Shown: piece by piece, positions 42,059 through 51,366 of the stretch
Position numbering within the stretch: position 1 is the first letter of the stretch
Layout: every line of letters starts with the position of its first letter
Assembly: GCA_016713225.1 (NCBI GenBank)
Contig: JADJPO010000003.1
Location: 1,116,001 to 1,180,000 of the forward strand
DNA from: Kineosporiaceae bacterium
GTDB lineage: Bacteria; Actinomycetota; Actinomycetes; Actinomycetales; Kineosporiaceae
Direction of reading: 5' to 3'
Length of the DNA stretch: 64,000 nt
Position numbers and translations under genes: made by a program
The notes under the pieces: model-generated
What the model saw: only the letters and a program-made list of their open reading frames with translations
Database searches by the model: none
What the model was told of the DNA's origin: nothing

Positions 42059-43173
42059 GCGAGACGACCGAGCCGGTCAAGCCGGTCAAGCCGACCAACA
42101 ACACCGCCAAGGCGCTCGAGGCCGAGGTCGCGGCGGATGTCGCGGTCGCCGAGGAGGCACAGCCCTCCCGGCTGCGGCAACTCATCGGGACGCCGATCAT
42201 GGCCACGTTGCTGTTCCTGGCCGTGTTGTTGGTGGGCTTCTCGATCCTGGCCCCGGGCAAGTTCGGCACCACGTCGAACCTGACCCTGCTGGCGCAGAAC
42301 GTCGCCATCCTGACCGTGGCCAGCGTGGGGACGACGTTCATCATCGCCACCGCGGGCATCGACCTGTCGATCCCGAGCGGGATCATCCTGGGTGAGGTGT
42401 TCGCCGCCCAGGCCCTGAGCTGGATCACGGTCGGGGACGGCAAGGCGATCGACGTCCCGGCCGACCAGACCAAGGCCACGTACATCCTGGCCGCGCTGGC
42501 CGGTGCCCTGATCGGTGGGTTGCTGATCGGCGCCATCAACGGCGTCCTGGTGGCCTACATGCACATCCCCCCGATGCTGGCCACCCTGGGCACGCTCGGC
42601 GCCGGCCTCGGCGTGGCGCTGTTGCTCCGCAAGGGTGTCAACGTGGCCTCCTACGCCCTCAACCCGGTGGCCACCGGCAAGCTGATCCCCGGCATCCCCG
42701 GGCTGACCAACCTGGTGTTGATCGGCCTGATCGTGGTGCTCATCGGGTATGTCACGCTGCACTACTCGGTGTTCGGTCGGCACACGCTGGCGATCGGGTC
42801 CAGCGAGGAGGCGGCTCGCCGGGTGGGCCTGCGGGTCGAGCGCCACCTGCTGAAGGTCTACATGCTCGGTGGCCTGGCCAACGGGTTCGCCGGCTTCCTC
42901 TCGCTGGCCTACTTCTCCACCACCTCGGTGGGCGGTCACTCGACCGACAACCTGCAGGCGATCACCTCCGTCGCCCTGGGCGGCACCAGCCTGTTCGGCG
43001 GCGTGGCAACCATCATCGGCACGCTGATCGGGGTCTGGATCCCGGCGGTGTTGCAGAACGGCTTCATCATCACCGGCGTCAACCCCTATTGGCAGATGAT
43101 CGCCGTCGGCATCGTCCTGGTCCTGGCCGTCTGGTCCGACCAGTTGCGACGCCGCTCCCAGAACCGGCGCTGA
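42055..43173 (+). CDS. Sugar ABC transporter permease (RbsC/FrcC type)
   Basis: 372 aa with about eight to ten membrane segments after a charged N-terminal 45 residues. Family features include ATAGIDLSIPSGIILGEV and the coupling region SSEEAARRVGLRVERHLLKVYMLGG, then TSVALGGTSLFGGVATIIGTLIG. GTG start overlaps the ATPase stop. Forms the membrane channel of the importer. Confidence 0.92.
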   Translation: MSETTEPVKPVKPTNNTAKALEAEVAADVAVAEEAQPSRLRQLIGTPIMATLLFLAVLLVGFSILAPGKFGTTSNLTLLAQNVAILTVASVGTTFIIATAGIDLSIPSGIILGEVFAAQALSWITVGDGKAIDVPADQTKATYILAALAGALIGGLLIGAINGVLVAYMHIPPMLATLGTLGAGLGVALLLRKGVNVASYALNPVATGKLIPGIPGLTNLVLIGLIVVLIGYVTLHYSVFGRHTLAIGSSEEAARRVGLRVERHLLKVYMLGGLANGFAGFLSLAYFSTTSVGGHSTDNLQAITSVALGGTSLFGGVATIIGTLIGVWIPAVLQNGFIITGVNPYWQMIAVGIVLVLAVWSDQLRRRSQNRR

Positions 43174-43256
43174 ACCCCGGCGCCCAGCAAGAGCACGGCC
43201 CAGCTCCACAGCACCACACGCGGTTCAGATAAGACACCACAACAAAAGGAGTCACT

Positions 43257-44276
43257 GTGAAGACCACCCGGCTCATCGGTGCGTCGGCGGTCGCGATCGG
43301 CGCGCTCGTCCTGGCGGCCTGCGGCTCGTCCGACACCTCGTCCTCGGGCTCCACTTCGGCCGCCGGCGGGGCATCCTCGGCTGCCGGGGGCAGCGCGGGC
43401 AAGAAGATCACGCTCATGGTCGGCGTCAAGGGCGACCCGTTCTACATCTCCATGGAGTGCGGCGCGAAGGAGGCCGTCGCGGCGGCCGGCGCCACGCTCG
43501 ACGTTCAGGGTCCGGACAAGTTCGACGCCACCCTGCAGAACCCGATGCTGGACGCCGTCGCGGCCTCCAAGCCGGACGCCCTGCTGGTGGCCCCGAACGA
43601 CGCCAAGGCCTCGACTCCGTCGCTGAAGCGGATCCAGGACGCCGGCAGCAAGGTCGTGCTGGTCGACACCGCGGTGGAGGACACGACCATCGGCGTCTCC
43701 CGGATCGCCACGAACAACGAGCTCGGTGGCGAGAAGGCCGCCGAGGCGTTGCAGACCCTGGGCCTGAAGTCGGGCTCCAAGGTGCTGGTCATCTCGACCG
43801 ACCCCGGCATCACCTCGGTCGACGCCCGCATCGCCGGGTTCAACAAGAAGGCCAAGGAGCTGGGCTTCGTCCTGGTCTCCGACGCGCAGTACTCGCACAA
43901 CCAGGCCGCCGAGGGCGCCAAGGTGGTCTCCGCCGCTCTGGCGAAGGACGCCGACCTGGCGGGCGTGTTCGCCACCAACCTGTTCACCGCGCAGGGTGTG
44001 GCGACGGGCGTGAAGCAGGCCGGCAAGTCCGGCACGGTCAAGGTCGTCGGCTTCGACGCCGGTCCGGACCAGATGAAGCAGCTGGCCGCCGGTGACGTGC
44101 AGGCGCTCGTGGCCCAGAAGCCCTACGACATCGGCAAGCAGGGTGTCGAGCAGGCTCTGGCCTCACTGTCCGGTGGTTCGGTGACCGCCAAGATCGAGAC
44201 CGAGTCCCTGGTCGTGACCAAGGACAACATGGCCGAGCCGGACGTCGCGAAGTACATCTACAAGGCTGGCTGCTGA
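43257..44276 (+). CDS. Sugar ABC transporter substrate-binding lipoprotein
   Basis: Type I periplasmic-binding-protein fold of the ribose/galactose class, exported as a lipoprotein: signal MKTTRLIGASAVAIGALVLA with the lipobox LAAC, then a Ser/Gly/Ala linker. The fold starts at KKITLMVGVKGDPFYISMECG and includes VVGFDAGPDQMKQLAAGDVQ. 339 aa. The GTG start has AAAGGAG six bases upstream, stronger than for the upstream genes, in keeping with the higher level needed for binding proteins. An inverted-repeat element follows. Confidence 0.93.
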   Translation: MKTTRLIGASAVAIGALVLAACGSSDTSSSGSTSAAGGASSAAGGSAGKKITLMVGVKGDPFYISMECGAKEAVAAAGATLDVQGPDKFDATLQNPMLDAVAASKPDALLVAPNDAKASTPSLKRIQDAGSKVVLVDTAVEDTTIGVSRIATNNELGGEKAAEALQTLGLKSGSKVLVISTDPGITSVDARIAGFNKKAKELGFVLVSDAQYSHNQAAEGAKVVSAALAKDADLAGVFATNLFTAQGVATGVKQAGKSGTVKVVGFDAGPDQMKQLAAGDVQALVAQKPYDIGKQGVEQALASLSGGSVTAKIETESLVVTKDNMAEPDVAKYIYKAGC

Positions 44277-44280
44277 GCCC

Positions 44281-44395
44281 GAGCCAAACCGGCTCATGCT
44301 CCTCAGCTGACGGCTCATGCTCCGTAGGGTTGCGGGTTCGGGCGCTTCACGGCCCCGAACCCGTACACCCGCGGAGCATGAGCCGGTTTAGGCTC
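44281..44395. repeat. Inverted-repeat element, CTCATGCTCCG family, copy 1
   Basis: Outer arms 44281-44302 (AAACCGGCTCATGCTCC with a GAGCC prefix) and 44373-44395 are reverse complements with one inserted base. A further GGCTCATGCTCCG lies at 44312-44324, and an inner hairpin built on CGGGTTCGGG and CCCGAACCCG fills the centre. The right arm supplies TAGGCT (44389-44394), which ends six bases before the padR ATG. Related to the element at 46974-47084. It may also act as terminator of the sugar operon. Confidence 0.75.
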
Positions 44396-44400
44396 CGGGT

Positions 44401-45063
44401 ATGGCAGCTCTGGCGACCACGATCAGCGTGCTGGGAGCGGTCGCCCTGTTCGAGCCGGTCAACGGCTATCAGGTGCGCCGCGAGTTGCTCAGCTGGCAAC
44501 TCGACCAGTGGGCACAGATCAAACCCGGCTCGATCTACTCGATGCTGGCCACGCTCACCCGCCAGGGGTACCTCGAGCGCCACGACATCTCGGACGACGG
44601 CCGCGCCGTCGCCGTCCACACCACCACCGTGGCGGGTCGCCACCGGCTCGCGCAGCTGCTCGACCGGGCGCTGACCGAGGCCGACCCGTTGTCCCCGTTG
44701 CCGTTTCACGTCGCCCTCATGATGGCCGGGCTGCTCCCCCGCGAGCAGGTGGCAGCCTGCCTGACCCGGCGGCTGGACAATCTGGCCGCCCTCGATCGCG
44801 ACCTGGCGACCAAGCTCGACCTGATGACCTCCGGCGAGCGCACCCCACCGGACGTGATCGACGTCGTCCGACTCAGCCAGGACCTGACGCGCACCGAGAT
44901 CGCCTGGGTGCAGCGGCGCCTGGCCGATCTCGAGGCAGGCCGGTTCAGCTTCGCCGGCGAGCCCATGACCTGGACGCCGGCCGCGGACGATCCGGGCCAT
45001 CAGATGACGGCCGAGCGAGCGCGCTACCGGCGGCTGTTGGCGCTGCCCGACCCCGACGGGTGA
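44401..45063 (+). CDS. PadR-family transcriptional regulator
   Basis: N-terminal PadR winged helix (SVLGAVALFEPVNGYQVRRE, then IKPGSIYSMLATLTRQGYLER) with a C-terminal helical dimerisation region of the Vir-like type. 220 aa. No Shine-Dalgarno is seen; TAGGCT six bases before the ATG implies a leaderless transcript that starts out of the neighbouring repeat. It precedes an ABC exporter, the usual target of PadR repressors of this class. Confidence 0.9.
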   Translation: MAALATTISVLGAVALFEPVNGYQVRRELLSWQLDQWAQIKPGSIYSMLATLTRQGYLERHDISDDGRAVAVHTTTVAGRHRLAQLLDRALTEADPLSPLPFHVALMMAGLLPREQVAACLTRRLDNLAALDRDLATKLDLMTSGERTPPDVIDVVRLSQDLTRTEIAWVQRRLADLEAGRFSFAGEPMTWTPAADDPGHQMTAERARYRRLLALPDPDG

Positions 45064-45134
45064 CTCCCCCAGGTCCGACGCACCGGCCTGCGCGCTCGAC
45101 GCGACAGGCTCGCCAAGGCTTGCTACCGTGCGTG

Positions 45135-45182
45135 TATATTCAAACTTGAACATGAACTCGAATCGACCTTCACACGGTGTGA
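45135..45182 (+). promoter_or_regulatory. Probable PadR-controlled promoter of the ABC exporter
   Basis: TATATT (45135-45140) is a good -10 box and overlaps TTCAAACTTGAA (45139-45150), a 5+5 dyad covering the start region. A second dyad TCACACGGTGTGA lies at 45170-45182 in the leader. The gap 45064-45230 otherwise holds no gene. Either dyad could bind the PadR protein encoded just upstream. Confidence 0.55.
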
Positions 45183-45230
45183 GGGCCTACACCGGAGTTC
45201 GTCCCCCACTCGTCCGCCGAGAGGATCTCC

Positions 45231-46187
<957 letters not shown>

Positions 46188-46190
46188 GCC

Positions 46191-46946
46191 ATGCGCTTCG
46201 CCCGCGAGTCCTTCATCGTCTTCCGTCGCCAACTGCGCATGAACCTGCGCAACCCGGCCTGGGTGATCATCGGCCTGACCCAACCAGTGCTCTACCTGTT
46301 GCTGTTCGGGCCGTTGCTCAAACCCATGACCGCCCAGTTCGGCGCTCAGAACGCGTACACGTTCTTCGTGCCCGGCCTGCTGGTGCAACTCGGCGTGTTC
46401 GGTGCCTTCTTCGCCGGTTTCGGCCTGATCGCCGAGTGGCGTGAGGGCGTGGTCGAGGCCGAACGCGTCACCCCGGCCAGCCGCACGGCGCTGCTCGTCG
46501 GCCGGCTCAGCCGTGACTTGTTGCAGATCCTGGCCCAGGCGATCGTGTTGTGTGCGTTGGGATATGCCCTGGGCATGCGGGCCTCGGCCATCGGCTTGGT
46601 GATCGGCGTGCTGCTCACCGTGCTGCTGGGCGCGGCCTGCTCGGCGGCGTCCTACGCGGTGGCGTTGACCACCAAGAGCGAGGACGTCATGGCCCCGATC
46701 CTGAACTCGGTGCTGCTGCCGGTGCTGTTGCTCTCGGGCATCCTGCTGCCGATGACGCTCGGACCGGCGTGGCTGCAGAAGGTCAGCGACTACATGCCGA
46801 TCAAACATGTGGTGGACGGCGTGCGGTCCTCGTTCGCGGGTGACCTCGCCTCGTCCAGCGTGATGTGGGGATCGGTGTGGGCCGTCGTCCTGACCGGTCT
46901 GGCCGTGTACTGGGGCACCAGCACGTTCCGCAAGGAGAACGCCTGA
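46191..46946 (+). CDS. DrrB-like ABC exporter permease
   Basis: ABC-2 type permease, 251 aa, with six membrane segments. The N-terminus has RNPAWVIIGLTQPVLYLLLFGPLL and the C-terminal half has LPVLLLSGILLPMTLGPAWLQKVSDYMPIKHVVDG, both characteristic of the DrrB family. It begins three bases after the ATPase stop. The substrate is unknown; relatives export antibiotics or glycolipids. Confidence 0.92.
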   Translation: MRFARESFIVFRRQLRMNLRNPAWVIIGLTQPVLYLLLFGPLLKPMTAQFGAQNAYTFFVPGLLVQLGVFGAFFAGFGLIAEWREGVVEAERVTPASRTALLVGRLSRDLLQILAQAIVLCALGYALGMRASAIGLVIGVLLTVLLGAACSAASYAVALTTKSEDVMAPILNSVLLPVLLLSGILLPMTLGPAWLQKVSDYMPIKHVVDGVRSSFAGDLASSSVMWGSVWAVVLTGLAVYWGTSTFRKENA

Positions 46947-46973
46947 TCGCCAGCCCCGGCACCACCCGCACCC

Positions 46974-47084
46974 CACCCAACCTGCTCATGCTCCGTGGGC
47001 GACGACTCATGCTCCGCAGCGGTCGCTCCACACGACCTGGACGGAGCATCGCGAGTCGGCTACGGAGTATGAGCAGGTTGGGTG
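46974..47084. repeat. Inverted-repeat element, CTCATGCTCCG family, copy 2
   Basis: Outer arms 46974-46996 (ending CTGCTCATGCTCCGT) and 47062-47084 pair over 23 bases with one mismatch. Inner partial copies ACTCATGCTCCG (about 47005-47016) and CGGAGCAT (about 47042-47049) repeat the core. It lies in the short space between the exporter permease and the convergent SIMPL gene. The organisation matches the element at 44281-44395, so the two flank the PadR-exporter genes. Confidence 0.75.
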
Positions 47085-47091
47085 GGTGAGG

Positions 47092-47748
47092 TCAGGCGAC
47101 GGCCCACTGGACGGCGAGACTCACCTCGACACCCACGGCACCGGGTTCGACCCCGACGGACAGGTCGCGGGCCTTCTCGGCCCCGGCGGCCATGGCCATC
47201 ATCGGCACCGGCATGAACCCGGACTGCTCGCCGATGGTGTGCACGCGCCCCAACGACACCCCGGCCAACTCGGCGAGTTGGGTGGCCCGGCGCTCGGCGT
47301 CCGCCCACGCCACCGCCCGGGCCCGCGAGCGCAGCGGCTCGTCGTCCTCGACCTCGAACCCGACGCTCTCGAGCCGCAGGTCATCGCCCCCGGCGCCCAA
47401 CGCCTCGCCGAGCACCCGGCCGGCCGCGGCCAGGTCGCGCAGCGCGACCGCCATGCGGTGTTCACTGCGAAAACCCGTGGTCCGCGGCACCCCGCCACCG
47501 TCCCAGGTCTGCTCGGCCTGGATCGACAACCCGAGCGTGCTGGCATCGGCGGGTGCCACCCTGGCGGAGGCCAGCACGGCGCGAATCGCGGACGCGGCCT
47601 GCTCGCTGGCCGCCAGTGCCTCGGCCACCGAGGGCCGCAGTGCACTGGCGACCAGGTGCACCCGCATCACGTCCGGCGCCGCGCTCGCCCGTCCCACCCC
47701 CGACACGCTGATCAGCGAAAGACCTTGCAGGGCAACGAGTTCACTCAT
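47092..47748 (-). CDS. SIMPL (DUF541) domain protein
   Basis: 218 aa with the SIMPL pattern: ISVSGVGRASAAPDVMRVHLVAS at the start, the central GFRSEHRMAVALRDLAAAGRVLGEAL and the end ARAVAWADAERRATQLAELAG. The family forms oligomeric beta-rich assemblies; its physiological role is unclear. Many members have a signal peptide, but none is visible here. The ATG overlaps the metF stop by 4 bp, so the two are co-translated. Confidence 0.85.
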   Translation of the reverse strand: MSELVALQGLSLISVSGVGRASAAPDVMRVHLVASALRPSVAEALAASEQAASAIRAVLASARVAPADASTLGLSIQAEQTWDGGGVPRTTGFRSEHRMAVALRDLAAAGRVLGEALGAGGDDLRLESVGFEVEDDEPLRSRARAVAWADAERRATQLAELAGVSLGRVHTIGEQSGFMPVPMMAMAAGAEKARDLSVGVEPGAVGVEVSLAVQWAVA

Positions 47749-48623
47749 CGAGCCAGTGCTCCCAACTGATTGAAGACGTCGAGCGTCGCCGTCGAGCGGT
47801 TCAGAGTGTAGAAGTGCAGTCCGGGTGCACCGCCATCGAGCAGAGCGGCAGCCAACTCGGTGGCCAGTTCGACCCCGACCGCCCGCACCGCCGCGGCGTC
47901 CCCGGCCACCGCCTCCAGCCGGGCGATCACCGCGGGTGGCATCGGGGTGCCCGACAACTGCGCGAACCGGGTGATCTGGGCCAGGTTCGTCACCGGCATG
48001 ATCCCGGGGATCACCGGGAGATCACAGCCCAAGGCCGAGAGCCGGTCGAGCAGGCCGAAGTAGGCCGCCGGGTCGAAGAAGAACTGGGTGATCGCGAAGT
48101 CGGCGCCGGCGTCGGCCTTGGCTCGCAGCACCCGGGCATCGTGGTCGAGGTCGGGACTCTCGGGATGCCCATCGGGGAAGGCCGCCACCCCGACATCGAA
48201 GCTGCCCAGTTCGCGCACCAGGCGCACCAGGTCCTCGGCGTGGTCGAGCCCCTCGGGGTGGGCCTGCCACGGCCGGCCCGGCCCGGCCGGCGGATCGCCG
48301 CGCAGCGCCATCACCGCGGGTACGCCGGCAGCGGCGTAGGCCCCGATCACCTGCCGCAGTTCCGCCCGCGAGGCCCCCACACACGTGAGATGCGCCATCG
48401 GCGTCAACGTGGTCTGCTCGGCGATCGCGGCGGTGACGCGGGTGGTGCGATCACGCGTCGAGCCGCCGGCGCCGTAGGTCACCGACACGAAGGTGGGAGC
48501 CAACGGCTCCAACCGGCGGATCGCCTCCCAGAGCACGGCTTCGGCGGCGTCGTCCCTGGGCGGGAAGAACTCGAACGAGAACGAGCGGACGCCGCGTGCG
48601 AGCTTCGGTGCGAGAGTCGCCAT
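47745..48623 (-). CDS. metF: 5,10-Methylenetetrahydrofolate reductase
   Basis: FAD-dependent TIM-barrel enzyme making 5-methyl-THF for methionine synthesis. Motifs include the opening FSFEFFPPRDDAAEAVLWE, HLTCVGASRAELRQVIGAY, ALRGDPPAG and DFAITQFFFDPAAYFGLLDR. 292 aa is normal for the bacterial catalytic domain. No ribosome binding site; TAGGCT ends six bases before the ATG, so translation is probably leaderless from a promoter squeezed against that of crtE. Confidence 0.94.
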   Translation of the reverse strand: MATLAPKLARGVRSFSFEFFPPRDDAAEAVLWEAIRRLEPLAPTFVSVTYGAGGSTRDRTTRVTAAIAEQTTLTPMAHLTCVGASRAELRQVIGAYAAAGVPAVMALRGDPPAGPGRPWQAHPEGLDHAEDLVRLVRELGSFDVGVAAFPDGHPESPDLDHDARVLRAKADAGADFAITQFFFDPAAYFGLLDRLSALGCDLPVIPGIMPVTNLAQITRFAQLSGTPMPPAVIARLEAVAGDAAAVRAVGVELATELAAALLDGGAPGLHFYTLNRSTATLDVFNQLGALAR

Positions 48624-48629
48624 ACGTCC

Positions 48630-48645
48630 AGCCTAGACATAGGCT
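48630..48645. promoter_or_regulatory. Back-to-back leaderless promoters of metF and crtE
   Basis: The two start codons are only 28 bp apart. AGCCTAGACATAGGCT (48630-48645) is a near-palindrome giving a -10 TAGGCT in each direction, each ending exactly six bases before its start codon (ATG at 48623, GTG at 48652). Any -35 elements must lie inside the opposite gene. The two promoters cannot be occupied at once. Confidence 0.7.
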
Positions 48646-48651
48646 GCCGAC

Positions 48652-49800
48652 GTGCCCGAACGCCGACTGGACGCCCGAGCGCTCGAACCGGATGCAAGTC
48701 CGCTCGATGCCGAAGACCTGCGGTCTCGCGTGCACAAGGTGCTCGAGGAGTTCCTGGACCGTCAGGTCGGCACGCTGGAGGGGGTCTCCAGCGACTGCAC
48801 CCTGATGGTCGAGTACATCGCCGACCTGATGCGCGGTGGCAAACGCCTGCGCCCGGCGTTCTGCTACTGGGGCTGGCGCGGTGCCGGCGGTGAGGACTGC
48901 GCCGACATCGTCACCACCGCCTCGGCGCTCGAGTTCTTCCAGGCCGCAGCGCTGATCCACGACGACGTGATGGACGACTCGGACACCCGGCGCGGCCTGC
49001 CGTCGGTGCACCGCAGGTTCGCGGCCCTCCACGCGGGCGCCGACTGGAGCGGGGACGGCGTCCGGTTCGGCCAGGCGGGGGCAATCCTCGCCGGTGATCT
49101 GTGCCTGGTCTGGAGCGACGAGCTCTTCGCGGCCGGTGGACTGGTCGGCGACCACCCGGCTGGACGCCGTGGCCGCCAGGTCTTCGACCGGATGCGCACC
49201 GAGCTGATGGCCGGGCAGTATCTCGACATGCTCGAGCAGTCGAGCGCCACGCCGCGCGCCGTCGCGGCCAGGGACATCACCGACGCCGTGGAGCGCGCCC
49301 GGCGCGTGATCCACTACAAGAGCGCCAAGTACACGATCGAACAGCCCCTGCTGCTGGGCGGCGCCCTGGCCGGGGCGGACGAGACCCTGCTCGCCGCGTA
49401 TGCCGCGTTCGGCCTACCCCTGGGTGAGGCGTTCCAGCTGCGCGACGACATCCTGGGGGTGTTCGGCGACCCCGAACGAACCGGCAAGCCGGCCGGTGAC
49501 GACCTGCGGGAGGGCAAGCGCACCGTGTTGGTGGCCGCCGCCCGCGGCCGCGCCACCCCGGCTGCCGCAGCCACCCTCGAGCGGCTGCTCGGGGACACGA
49601 CTCTGGACGCTGCCGGCGTCGAGACGGCCCGTACGATCCTGCAGGACTGCGGCGCGGTGTCCCACGTCGAGCAGCTGATCGACGAGCTGACCGACGGGGC
49701 ACGGACGGCGTTGGCCGGCATCCCCGGCGACCAGCTGGCGCCCCATGCCCGGACCGTGCTCGAGGCACTGGTCGACGCAGCCACCGACCGCACCACCTGA
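48652..49800 (+). CDS. crtE: Polyprenyl diphosphate synthase, probable GGPP synthase
   Basis: Condenses isopentenyl diphosphate with allylic diphosphates. The first aspartate-rich motif is IHDDVMDDSDTRRG and the second LRDDILGVFGD, with GGKRLRPAF and the KSAKYTIEQPLLLGG region. 382 aa includes an N-terminal extension. Position directly ahead of crtI and crtB indicates supply of C20 precursor for carotenoids. GTG start, probably leaderless. Chain length is inferred from context, so a role in other prenyl chains is possible. Confidence 0.88.
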   Translation: MPERRLDARALEPDASPLDAEDLRSRVHKVLEEFLDRQVGTLEGVSSDCTLMVEYIADLMRGGKRLRPAFCYWGWRGAGGEDCADIVTTASALEFFQAAALIHDDVMDDSDTRRGLPSVHRRFAALHAGADWSGDGVRFGQAGAILAGDLCLVWSDELFAAGGLVGDHPAGRRGRQVFDRMRTELMAGQYLDMLEQSSATPRAVAARDITDAVERARRVIHYKSAKYTIEQPLLLGGALAGADETLLAAYAAFGLPLGEAFQLRDDILGVFGDPERTGKPAGDDLREGKRTVLVAAARGRATPAAAATLERLLGDTTLDAAGVETARTILQDCGAVSHVEQLIDELTDGARTALAGIPGDQLAPHARTVLEALVDAATDRTT

Positions 49801-49802
49801 CG

Positions 49803-51356
49803 ATGCGAACGGTCAGTGGTCCGACCGACCATGTGGTGATCGTCGGGGCGGGGTTGGCGGGCCTGTCCGCCGCCATGCGCCTGGCCGGCGCCGGACGGCG
49901 GGTCACCGTGGTCGAGCGCGAGGCGATCCCCGGCGGTCGCGCCGGGTTGATCGTCCGTGAGGCGCCGGACGGCGGCAGCTACCGGTTCGACACCGGCCCG
50001 ACGGTGCTGACCATGCCCGAGCTGATCGAGGACTGCTTCGACGCCCTCGGTGAGTCGATGTCGTCCTGGCTCGACCTGCGCCCCCTCGAGCCCGCGTACC
50101 GGGCCCGGTTCGCCGACGGCAGCGCCCTGTCGGTGTTCGCCGACGTCGCCGCGATGACCGCCGAGATCGAGCGGGTCTGCGGGGCGCAGGAGGCCGCCGG
50201 GTTCGTCCGGTACGTCGAGGCCGTCAGCCGGATCTACCGCTACGAGATGCGCCACTTCGTCGACAAGGTGCTCGACACACCCTGGGGCATGCTGGCCGGC
50301 GGCGGCGCGGTGAACCTGGCCCGGCTGGTCGCCCTCGGCGGCTTGCGCCGGCTCGCGCCGTTCGTGGGCCAGTACCTGAAAGACCCTCGCACGCAACGGA
50401 TGTACTCCTTTCAGGCACTGTATGCCGGGGTCTCGCCGCAGCAGGCCCTGGCCATCTACGCGGTGATCTCGTACATGGACTCGGTGGCCGGGGTGTTCAC
50501 CGCCGCCGGCGGCATGCACGCACTGCCGCGCGCCATGGCGGACGCCGCGGCAGCCCACGGCGTCCAGTTCCGCTATGCCACGACCGTGACCCGGGTCGAG
50601 CACCGCGACGGCCGCGCCACCGCCGTGATCACGCAGGACGGCGAGCGGATCGCCGCCGATGTGGTGGTGCTCAACCCGGACCTGCCGATCGCCTACCGCG
50701 ACCTGCTCGGCCACGAGCCCCGGCGGGTGCGACGACTGCGCTACTCGCCGTCCTGCTATCTGCTGCTGGCCGGCTCACGGGCGACCTACCCCGAGGCGGT
50801 GCGCTCGACGATGGCCCACCACACCATCGACTTCGGCGCGGCCTGGGACTCGGTGTTCGAGGACCTGACCGGCGGGCGGCTGATGAGCGACCCCTCGCTG
50901 CTGATCTCGACCCCGACCCTGTCGGACCCCTCGCTGGCTCCCCCGGGACGCCACATCCACTATGTCCTGGCCCCCACCCCGAACCTGGTACCCCCGGCCG
51001 GAACGGCACCGCTGGACTGGGAACGGCTGACCCCGATCTACCGCGAGCACCTGATGCGCACGCTCGAGGCCCGCGGGTACACGGGCTTCGCCGCGGGCAT
51101 CGAGGTCGAGCACATCACCACCCCGGCCGATTGGCAGGCGCAGGGTATGGCGGCGGGCACCCCGTTCGCCGCGGCGCACACCTTCACCCAGACCGGGCCG
51201 TTCCGCCCGCACAACCTGTGGGGACGCAACGTGGTCTTCACCGGATCGGGTACCCAGCCGGGTGTGGGCGTGCCCATGGTGCTGATCTCGGGACGGCTCG
51301 CGGCAGAGCGGATCTGCGGCAAGGACCGTCGGTATCGGTCCCGGGCATGGCGCTGA
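49803..51356 (+). CDS. crtI: Phytoene desaturase CrtI
   Basis: FAD-dependent desaturase converting phytoene towards lycopene. It has the N-terminal dinucleotide fold VVIVGAGLAGLSAAMRLAGAG, then GGRAGLI and FDTGPTVLTMPEL, and the C-terminal bacterial-type desaturase signature GRNVVFTGSGTQPGVGVPMVLISGRLAAERI. 517 aa. Begins two bases after the crtE stop. The number of desaturation steps cannot be predicted. Confidence 0.93.
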   Translation: MRTVSGPTDHVVIVGAGLAGLSAAMRLAGAGRRVTVVEREAIPGGRAGLIVREAPDGGSYRFDTGPTVLTMPELIEDCFDALGESMSSWLDLRPLEPAYRARFADGSALSVFADVAAMTAEIERVCGAQEAAGFVRYVEAVSRIYRYEMRHFVDKVLDTPWGMLAGGGAVNLARLVALGGLRRLAPFVGQYLKDPRTQRMYSFQALYAGVSPQQALAIYAVISYMDSVAGVFTAAGGMHALPRAMADAAAAHGVQFRYATTVTRVEHRDGRATAVITQDGERIAADVVVLNPDLPIAYRDLLGHEPRRVRRLRYSPSCYLLLAGSRATYPEAVRSTMAHHTIDFGAAWDSVFEDLTGGRLMSDPSLLISTPTLSDPSLAPPGRHIHYVLAPTPNLVPPAGTAPLDWERLTPIYREHLMRTLEARGYTGFAAGIEVEHITTPADWQAQGMAAGTPFAAAHTFTQTGPFRPHNLWGRNVVFTGSGTQPGVGVPMVLISGRLAAERICGKDRRYRSRAWR

Positions 51357-51366
51357 GTCGGGCAGG

